The notes under the pieces: generated by a model
Seen by the model: the letters and a program-made list of their open reading frames with translations, nothing else
What the model was told of the DNA's origin: nothing
The model's database searches: none
Program-made: the position numbers and the translations under genes
From: Planctomycetota bacterium
Lineage (GTDB): Bacteria; Planctomycetota; PLA2; JAEUHO01
Direction: 5' to 3'
Length of the DNA: 13,455 nt
Assembly: GCA_029213105.1 (NCBI GenBank)
Contig: JARGNS010000042.1
Location: 1 to 13,455, forward strand
Part shown: positions 5,652-11,464 of the stretch, in pieces
Numbering within the stretch: the first letter of the stretch is position 1
How the letters are laid out: each line of letters begins with the position of its first letter

Positions 5652-6566
5652 ATGCTCGCCCGTTTCGCCCCTGGACCCGTGGTCCGCTGGTTCGCCCGCC
5701 CCTACGTCGCGGGCGGTTCCATGGATGACGGTCTGGAGGTCGCTCACGACCGCCTGGCGCGCTTCGGCGCGTTGGCCACCCTCGACCTGCTGGGAGAGGG
5801 CGTGGACGAAGAAGCCCAGGTGCTGGAGAACGTCAGCACCTACCGGACGCTGATCGACCGGCTCGCGACGGATCCGCGCTTCGAGGACCGCGCGACCCGG
5901 CCCAGCATCTCCCTGAAGCCGTCGGCCTTCACCGATGGGCCACGGGAGAAGGCCTTCGAGCACATCAAGCCCCTCGTGGAGCACGCCTCCGCCCAGGGCG
6001 TGGCCGTCACCATCGACATGGAGGACCACCCCTGGACGGACCTGACGCTCGACTGGAGCATCGGGCTGTTCGAGGCGGGCCACGACGTGGGCACGGTGCT
6101 CCAGACGCGCCTGAACCGCACGGCTGGAGACCTCGAGCGCATCCCCGCGGGCATGCGCCTGCGGCTGGTGATCGGGATCTACCCCGAGGACGCCGCCATC
6201 GCCGTCACGGCGAAGCCCGTGATGAAGGAGCGCCTGCTCGACTACGCCCGCCTGTTGCTGGCGCGGGGTGTCCGCGTCGAGCTCGGGACCCACGATGAGC
6301 ACACCCTCGAGCGCTTCCTGCGGGACGTCGTTCCGGGGCACGAGGACGCCTGCGAGATCCAGATGCTGCTGGGCGTCCCCCGGCGCCCCTTCGCCAAGCG
6401 CCTCATGGCGGGTGAGTACGGCGCGATCGTGCCGTTTCGCCTCTACGTGCCGTTTCCGACCAGCTGGGACGACGCGACGGCCTATCTGCGCCGGCGTATG
6501 CGTGAGAGCCCCAGCGTGATGTGGCTCGTCCTGCGCAACCTCTTCCGGGCCCGCAAGGCCCGCTAG
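5652..6566 (+). CDS. Proline dehydrogenase (monofunctional PutA-type FAD enzyme)
   Basis: A 304-residue protein with the PRODH TIM-barrel signature, oxidising L-proline to pyrroline-5-carboxylate with FAD and passing electrons to the quinone pool. Landmarks are ATLDLLGE (42-49), SISLKPSAF (85-93; barrel lysine K89), IDMED (121-125), RLVIGIY (171-177), ELGTHDE (210-216), EIQMLLGVPR (235-244), and FRLYVPFP followed by YLRRRMRESP (262-287), whose paired arginines (R281, R282) hold the proline carboxylate. The length fits the single-domain bacterial type; there is no P5C dehydrogenase domain. One oddity is Ile174 in RLVIGIY, where homologs typically have Lys (RLVKGAY). The ATG at 5652 has no obvious Shine-Dalgarno but has a -10-like TAGAAT nine bases upstream. 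An internal ATG at 5721 lacks support too. The downstream hydrolase gene starts 9 bases after the stop, so the two are probably cotranscribed. Confidence 0.9.
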   Translation: MLARFAPGPVVRWFARPYVAGGSMDDGLEVAHDRLARFGALATLDLLGEGVDEEAQVLENVSTYRTLIDRLATDPRFEDRATRPSISLKPSAFTDGPREKAFEHIKPLVEHASAQGVAVTIDMEDHPWTDLTLDWSIGLFEAGHDVGTVLQTRLNRTAGDLERIPAGMRLRLVIGIYPEDAAIAVTAKPVMKERLLDYARLLLARGVRVELGTHDEHTLERFLRDVVPGHEDACEIQMLLGVPRRPFAKRLMAGEYGAIVPFRLYVPFPTSWDDATAYLRRRMRESPSVMWLVLRNLFRARKAR

Positions 6567-6575
6567 GCCGGCTCC

Positions 6576-7343
6576 GTGATCACCGATCGGATCGAGATCC
6601 CGGGGCATGGCGGCCACGCGCTGAGCGCGCGGCTGGACCGGCCTGCCGGCGCGATCCGCGGCTGCGCCCTCTTCGCGCACTGCTTCACCTGCTCGAAGGA
6701 CTTCCACGTCGTGCGGGAGATCGGGCGTGCCCTCACCGCGGAGGGCATGGCGCTGCTGCGCTTCGACTTCACGGGCCTGGGGCAGAGCGAGGGCGTGTTC
6801 GCCGAGACGAGCTTCACGACGAACTTGCGGGATCTCGAACTCGCCGCGGGTTGGCTGGCCGAGCACCACGAGGCCCCGAGCGTCCTCGTGGGCCACAGCC
6901 TGGGCGGCGCGGCCGTGCTGGCCGTGGCCGAGCGCCTGCCGCAGGTGCGCTGCGTGGCGACGATCGGCGCGCCCTACGACGTGGAGCTCGTGCGGGAGCT
7001 GCTGGGCGGCCCGGACTACGACGCGGACGGCACCGCCGAGGTCCGCGTGGGGGGGCGTCCCTTCCGGATCTCCAAGGACTTCGTGTCCGATCTCGAGCGC
7101 CATCCCCAGCGCGAGCGCATCGCCAACCTGGGTCGGCCCCTGATGGTGTTCCATTCGCCGCAGGACGAAGTCGTGCCGCTCTCGGCCGCGACCCACATCT
7201 TCAAGGCCGCCCGGGACCCGCGCAGCTTCGTCTCCCTGGACGGGGCGGACCATCTGGTCTCACGCCCCGAGGACGGACGCTTCCTCGGCCATGTGCTCGC
7301 GGCCTGGGCCGAGCGCTACCTGGACCGCGATCCCGGGGCCTAG
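6576..7343 (+). CDS. Alpha/beta hydrolase
   Basis: A 255-residue serine hydrolase. The presumed triad is S108 in the nucleophile elbow GHSLGG (106-111), D197 in SPQDEVVP (194-201) and H226 in GADHL. AHCFTCSKDFH (34-44) supplies the oxyanion-loop region, and RFDFTGLGQSEG (62-73) and ATIGAPYDVELV (128-139) are typical of the hydrolases often fused to, or beside, an OsmC-type peroxidase domain. No OsmC domain follows here. The substrate is unknown; small esters, thioesters or acyl peptides are possible. There is no signal peptide, so it is cytoplasmic. It starts at GTG nine bases after the proline dehydrogenase stop, whose TAGG supplies an AGG core at workable spacing, implying translational coupling. 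A 70-base gap separates it from thymidine kinase. Confidence 0.85.
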   Translation: MITDRIEIPGHGGHALSARLDRPAGAIRGCALFAHCFTCSKDFHVVREIGRALTAEGMALLRFDFTGLGQSEGVFAETSFTTNLRDLELAAGWLAEHHEAPSVLVGHSLGGAAVLAVAERLPQVRCVATIGAPYDVELVRELLGGPDYDADGTAEVRVGGRPFRISKDFVSDLERHPQRERIANLGRPLMVFHSPQDEVVPLSAATHIFKAARDPRSFVSLDGADHLVSRPEDGRFLGHVLAAWAERYLDRDPGA

Positions 7344-7401
7344 GGGCCTCCGTACGGGCGTCTCCACCACGAGCGGGGTCGGATGCACCTACACTGGCTG
7401 T

Positions 7402-7406
7402 GGAGG
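7402..7406 (+). promoter_or_regulatory. Strong ribosome binding site of thymidine kinase
   Basis: GGAGG lies seven bases before the ATG at 7414, the best Shine-Dalgarno seen in the window. It fixes the start of the kinase at 7414; the same open frame extends back to 7291, inside the hydrolase gene. A TACACT at 7390-7395 could be a -10 element, but no -35 is visible, so a separate promoter is only a possibility. Confidence 0.8.
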
Positions 7407-7413
7407 ATTCCGC

Positions 7414-8022
7414 ATGGCCAAGCTCTACTTCCGCTACGGGACCGTCGGCAGCGCCAAGACCCTCAACCTGCTGGCCGTGGCCCACAACTACGAGCGCCAG
7501 GGCAAGCGCGTCGTCGTGATCAAGCCCGCCTTCGATGAGCGCTTCGGCGTCGCCGAGGTCGTCTCCCGGGCCGGCCTGCGGCGCAAGGCGGACCTGCTCC
7601 TCGCGGACGGGGAGGTCCCCTCCGGGGCCGAGGCCGCCGAGGCGGATTGCGTCCTGGTCGACGAGGCGCAGTTCCTGGGTGCCGAGCAGATCGATGCGCT
7701 GCGCAGTTGGACGCGCCAACTCGACGTGCCGGTCATCTGCTACGGCCTGCGCGCCGACTTCCGCACGCGGCTCTTCGAGGGCTCGCGCCGGCTGCTCGAG
7801 GTCGCCGACAGCATCGAGGAGGTCAAGACGACCTGCGCCTGGTGCAACAGCAAGGCCACCCAGAACCTGAAGCTCGTGGACGGTGTCGCCACGGAAGACG
7901 GTCCGGCCAAGGAGCTGGGGGCCGAGGAGCGCTTCCAGCCCGTCTGCTACCGCCACTACAGGGAGCGGCTTGCCTTGGCGGCCGCGCAGGCGAGCATGGC
8001 GGGCCGTGGAGCCGGCATCTGA
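7414..8022 (+). CDS. tdk: Thymidine kinase (TK1-like type II)
   Basis: A 202-residue cytoplasmic kinase that phosphorylates thymidine to dTMP with ATP in nucleoside salvage. The P-loop is GTVGSAKT (9-16, K15) after LYFRY. It has Ala where Walker A normally has Gly before the lysine, a variation I associate with one TK subgroup (GSSKT/NASKT). VLVDEAQFL (80-88) holds the catalytic glutamate E84, and CYGLRADFRTRLFEGSRRLL (109-128) is highly characteristic. The structural zinc site is C141 and C144 (CAWC) with C178 and H181 (CYRH). The thymidine-binding lasso lies between the zinc pairs. Length matches bacterial enzymes. The frame opens upstream, but the ATG with GGAGG and the conserved MAKLYFRYG beginning set the start. 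The last 17 bases overlap the next gene, so their translation is probably coupled. Confidence 0.95.
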   Translation: MAKLYFRYGTVGSAKTLNLLAVAHNYERQGKRVVVIKPAFDERFGVAEVVSRAGLRRKADLLLADGEVPSGAEAAEADCVLVDEAQFLGAEQIDALRSWTRQLDVPVICYGLRADFRTRLFEGSRRLLEVADSIEEVKTTCAWCNSKATQNLKLVDGVATEDGPAKELGAEERFQPVCYRHYRERLALAAAQASMAGRGAGI

Positions 8023-10525
8023 TCCCCGTCCTGCGCGCGTTGCGGCGCGCGTCCCGCTCCTGCCCGCGCTGCTGTTCTTCGTCTCCGGCTTCGCGGGCCT
8101 GACGTACGAGGTCCTCTGGCAGCGGGAGCTGGGGCTGCTCTTCGGCAGCACGACCGAGGCGACGGCCACGACGCTGGCCGTGTTCTTCCTCGGGCTCGCC
8201 GTGGGCAGCTGGCTGCTCGGACGACGCGCCGCCCGCATGGTCGATCCGCTGCGCGCCTTCGGCCTGCTCGAGATCGGCGCGGGCCTCGGTGCGCTCCTGC
8301 TGCCCTTGTTGCTGCCGGCGTACCGCGCCCTGTTCGGCCCGCTGCATGCGGCACTCGGCGACATGCCCGCGGTCTTCCTCGCGGCGAAGTTCCTGCTCTC
8401 GGCTCTGGTCCTGGCGCCTTCGGCGATCCTGATGGGGGGCACGCTGCCCGTGCTCACGGAGGCGGCCGTGCGACGCGGGGCGGGGCTCGCCCGCGCCGGC
8501 ATCCTGCTGTACGCCGTGAACACCGCGGGCGCCATGGCCGGCGCGGCGCTGGCCGGGTTCGTCCTGCCGCGCGCGCTCGGCTACCGCGGGGCCTACCTGC
8601 TCGCCGTGGGGACGAGCCTCACCGTCGGCGTGATCGCCCTGCTCGCCCGTCGCGCGTCCGGCGCCTCGCGCGAGCGCCCGGAGCCTGCACCTGTGGTCGT
8701 GGAGCGTCCGTTGCTCGTCCTGGCGGGCCTGTGCGGCTTCATTGCCTTGGCCTTGCAGGTCTTGTGGACGCGCATGGTCGCGTTGGCGGTGGTGAACTCG
8801 GTCTATGCCTTCGCGGCCGTGCTGGTGATGTTCCTCGCAGCCCTGGCGCTCGGGGCGACGGGCGCGCGGGCGCTGGCGGCGCGTGTGCGGCGGCCCCTGT
8901 TGACCCTGCAGGTGCTGCTGGTCCTGGCGGCCCTGCTCACGCTCGTCTCGGGCACGCTCTTCCGGGCCGTGACCGGCAGCCCGCCGTCCGTGGGGCGCGG
9001 GGAGGACTTCGTCGCGTACCTGGTGGCGATCGCCGGCATGCTGACGGTCGCGCTGCTGCCTGCCGCCCTGGCGGTGGGGCTGCTCTTCCCGTTCCTGCTG
9101 CGGGTCGAGGAGGCCCGGGGGACGGGCGCGGCGGGGCCTCGCATCGGCCGACTCGCGGCCGCGAACACCCTCGGCGCCCTGCTTGGTTCCCTTGCCGCGG
9201 GCTTCCTGCTGCCGGAGGCCTTGGGGCTGTGGGCCTCGATCTCCGTGCTGGCCGGGCTCTACGGTGCGGCGCTGCTCCTGGCGCCAGCGGCCGAGGACGT
9301 GGGCCGCCTCGTGGCCCTGGCGGGGGGCGCCTTGGTGCTGCTGCTGGCCGTGGGGCACGGGCTGCATGATCCCGAGGGCGGGGACCGCTGGGACCTGCGC
9401 CGCGACGAGAAGGTGCTGGCCCGCTACGAGGGGAGCGCGGGCACCGTACGCGTCGTGCGCCGACGCGGCGCCCTGAAGCTGCGCTTCAACAACAGCTACA
9501 CGCTCGGCGGTACCGGGTCGCCGCGCTGGGAGCACTACCAGGCACACATCCCGCTGTGCCTGCATCCCGATCCCAAGCGCGTGTTCTTCCTCGGCATGGG
9601 AACGGGCATCACGGCCGGCGCGGCGCTGCACCACGACGTCGAGCGCGTGCGGGTTGCCGAGATCGTGCCGGAAGCCGTGACCGCGGCGCGCGAGCACTTC
9701 GGCCCGTGGCTCAACGGCCTGTTCGAGGACCCGCGTGCGGAGGTCGTCGTGGCGGATGCACGCACGTTGCTGCGCGGCCTCGACGAGAAGCACGACGTCA
9801 TCATCGGCGACCTGTTCCTGCCCTGGCGGCCGGGCTCGGCCCTGCTGTATTCCGTCGAGCACTTCGAGGCCGTTCGGAGCCGCATGGCGGAGGGCGGGGT
9901 CTTCGCGCAGTGGCTGCCGCTCTACCAGCTCTCCCGCGCGGAGTACGACGGCATCGTGGCGTCGTTCATGACCGTGTTCGGCGACGCGACGCTGTGGCGC
10001 GGCGACTTCTTCGGCAAGCGACCGATCGTTGCGCTCGTCGCCCATGCCGGTCGTGGGCCGTGGGACGCCGATGCGACGGTCGCGGCCTGGCGACGTCTGG
10101 ATGAGAAGGGGGCGGTGCGATTCGGGGCCGCCGTCGAGACGCTGCCATTCCTCTTCTACGCAGGCCGCGTGCCACGGAACGCAGCGGGGGGGCGGCGCAT
10201 TACCGACGACCATCCCTGGCTCGAGTTCGAGGCGCCGATGAACCAGCGCGCCCGTGCCGCCGGCATGGCCGGCACGTTCGGGGGGCGCGCGCTGGCACGC
10301 TACGAGCGCAGTCTGCTGCGCCGGCATCCGCCCGCCGGGGACCCGTGGCTCACGCGCTTGAGCGAGGCGCAGCGCGGCTACATCCTCGGCGGGATGGCCC
10401 TGTACGAATCCGCGGCCCTGCGGCGGCGCAGCCAGGCGGTGCGCCGCGCCAAGGCGCGCGAGGCCTACCGGGCGGCGGTGCCGGAGGCCCTGCGTCCCGA
10501 CCGCGGGCGCTGGACCGACGATTAG
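8006..10525 (+). CDS. Polytopic membrane protein fused to a spermidine-synthase-like domain
   Basis: An 839-residue inner-membrane protein. About residues 16-452 hold some 12-13 hydrophobic segments. About 470-690 form a class I methyltransferase-like fold as in spermidine synthases: GMGTG (530-534), acidic E552 in AEIVPEAV, VVADA (581-585), DVIIGDLFLPWRPGSALLY (597-615) and a late TDDHPWLEFEAP (733-744). The membrane part is a tandem duplication: SGFAGLTYEVLW and YAVNTAGAMAGAALAGF recur about 216 residues later as CGFIALALQVLW and AAANTLGALLGSLAAGF. Such proteins are usually annotated fused MFS/spermidine synthase. Whether it makes polyamines is unknown, because it has IIGDLFLP where true spermidine synthases have a catalytic D-S/T-x-D-P-type motif. 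The start is a GTG at 8006 inside the thymidine kinase gene; the frame is open further upstream but its product there is Arg/Ser-rich antisense-like sequence. It converges with purN 12 bases later. Confidence 0.85.
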   Translation: MEPASDPRPARVAARVPLLPALLFFVSGFAGLTYEVLWQRELGLLFGSTTEATATTLAVFFLGLAVGSWLLGRRAARMVDPLRAFGLLEIGAGLGALLLPLLLPAYRALFGPLHAALGDMPAVFLAAKFLLSALVLAPSAILMGGTLPVLTEAAVRRGAGLARAGILLYAVNTAGAMAGAALAGFVLPRALGYRGAYLLAVGTSLTVGVIALLARRASGASRERPEPAPVVVERPLLVLAGLCGFIALALQVLWTRMVALAVVNSVYAFAAVLVMFLAALALGATGARALAARVRRPLLTLQVLLVLAALLTLVSGTLFRAVTGSPPSVGRGEDFVAYLVAIAGMLTVALLPAALAVGLLFPFLLRVEEARGTGAAGPRIGRLAAANTLGALLGSLAAGFLLPEALGLWASISVLAGLYGAALLLAPAAEDVGRLVALAGGALVLLLAVGHGLHDPEGGDRWDLRRDEKVLARYEGSAGTVRVVRRRGALKLRFNNSYTLGGTGSPRWEHYQAHIPLCLHPDPKRVFFLGMGTGITAGAALHHDVERVRVAEIVPEAVTAAREHFGPWLNGLFEDPRAEVVVADARTLLRGLDEKHDVIIGDLFLPWRPGSALLYSVEHFEAVRSRMAEGGVFAQWLPLYQLSRAEYDGIVASFMTVFGDATLWRGDFFGKRPIVALVAHAGRGPWDADATVAAWRRLDEKGAVRFGAAVETLPFLFYAGRVPRNAAGGRRITDDHPWLEFEAPMNQRARAAGMAGTFGGRALARYERSLLRRHPPAGDPWLTRLSEAQRGYILGGMALYESAALRRRSQAVRRAKAREAYRAAVPEALRPDRGRWTDD

Positions 10526-10537
10526 CGCCGCTGCGGA

Positions 10538-11158
10538 CTAGGCGCGGCCGTCGACCACACGACCCTCGACCAGGCGGATCGAGCCGTCCAGGATGCCCGC
10601 GATGCAGCGCGGGTAGAGCTCGCGCTCGGCGGCCTGCACGCGTGCGGCCAGGGTGTCGACCGTGTCGTCAGGCCGTACGTCGACGAGGGCCTGATCCACG
10701 ATGGGGCCGCCGTCCACTTCGTCCGTGACGAAGTGCACCGTGCAGCCCGTGAAGCGCACGCCCGAGGCGAGCACCTTCTCGTGCACGTGGTGGCCCCAGC
10801 AGCCCTTGCCGCCGAACGCGGGCAGCAGGCTCGGGTGGACGTTCACCATGCGGTTCTCGAGCGCAGCCGGGATCTTGAACAGCGTGAGGAACCCACCGGA
10901 GACGACGAGATCGGCGTCGTAGGGCGCGAGCGCCGCACCGATCGCGGACGAGTAGGCCTCGAAGCCCTTGTGCTCCTTGCGGCTGACGACGTGGGCGTCG
11001 ATGCCGTGCTCCGCCGCGATGGCGAGCCCTCCAACGCCGGGGCGATCGGAGATCACCACCACGATCTGGCCTGCAACCCGCCCCGCCTCGATCTCGGCGA
11101 GGAGGTTGCGCAGGGTCGAGCCCGAGCCCGAGAGCAGGAACGCGATGCGGCCACTCAT
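10538..11158 (-). CDS. purN: Phosphoribosylglycinamide formyltransferase (GAR transformylase 1)
   Basis: A 206-residue folate-dependent enzyme of de novo purine synthesis, transferring formyl from 10-formyl-THF to GAR in the cytoplasm. It has the phosphate-binding loop LLSGSGSTLRNLL (8-20), the catalytic N106-x-H108 in NVHPSLLPAF (106-115), and VTDEVDGGPI (145-154) with catalytic D146. After the HPSLLP segment it reads FGGKGCWGHHVH, a variant longer than the E. coli form. Length is typical. The ATG overlaps the TGA of the DUF167 gene as ATGA, and GGAG lies 5 bases upstream, so translation is coupled. It is the last gene of the minus-strand unit and ends 12 bases from the convergent membrane protein gene. 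No other purine gene is present here. Confidence 0.94.
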   Translation of the reverse strand: MSGRIAFLLSGSGSTLRNLLAEIEAGRVAGQIVVVISDRPGVGGLAIAAEHGIDAHVVSRKEHKGFEAYSSAIGAALAPYDADLVVSGGFLTLFKIPAALENRMVNVHPSLLPAFGGKGCWGHHVHEKVLASGVRFTGCTVHFVTDEVDGGPIVDQALVDVRPDDTVDTLAARVQAAERELYPRCIAGILDGSIRLVEGRVVDGRA

Positions 11159-11460
11159 GCCGGCTCCAGACCGAGCCGCGCGGCCGCTTGCCCGGCGTCG
11201 AGGCCACGGACGGCGATCGTCTTGAGCGGCGCACTCTGGCCCCGTACCAACTCGACGTCCTGGCGGGTGAGCTCCAGCACGTCGGCCAGCAGGGTGAGGA
11301 CGGCCTTGTTGGCCTTGCCCGACTCGGCGGCTGCGGTCACGCGAACCTTCAGCCGGTCACCATAGGCGCCTGCAAGCCCGGCGCGCGACGCGCCCGGGAC
11401 GACCTTGACGTGCACGTGCAGCACATCACCGCCGACGACCTCGATGGCCGAGGCGCGCAC
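11155..11460 (-). CDS. DUF167/YggU family protein
   Basis: A small protein of 101 residues with the DUF167 core: VHVKVVPGASR, then RLKVRVTAAAESGKANKAV, then LLADVLEL and VRGQSAPLKTIAV. The family is widely conserved, about 100 residues, with a compact alpha/beta fold and no settled biochemical role. I placed the start at a GTG (11460-11458) four bases after the upstream TAG, which reads TAGGTCC and so supplies AGG as a minimal ribosome-binding site. The frame extends further upstream into the previous gene, but that extension is Arg/Thr-rich out-of-frame sequence and is unlikely to be translated. The stop overlaps the purN start by four bases. The context points to cotranscription with purN and gives no functional clue. 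Confidence 0.85.
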   Translation of the reverse strand: MRASAIEVVGGDVLHVHVKVVPGASRAGLAGAYGDRLKVRVTAAAESGKANKAVLTLLADVLELTRQDVELVRGQSAPLKTIAVRGLDAGQAAARLGLEPA

Positions 11461-11464
11461 GGAC

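Noticed and set aside
7344..7413. OsmC domain expected after this type of alpha/beta hydrolase
   Set aside because: The hydrolase ends at TAG 7343 and the next 70 bases hold no OsmC-like frame; thymidine kinase follows.
7823..10327. Very long minus-strand open frame (over 800 codons) opposite the membrane fusion gene, and similar long frames at 2522-3784, 4528-5853, 5181-7253 and 171-1874
   Set aside because: Products are Arg/Ala/Gly/Gln/His-rich with no domains and lie opposite well-supported genes. Long antisense frames are expected at high third-position GC.
10525..10545. Weak 5-bp inverted repeat GCGCC/GGCGC between the convergent membrane fusion gene and purN, a possible bidirectional terminator
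   Set aside because: Short stem, 11-base loop and no T-tract; easily due to chance in GC-rich DNA.
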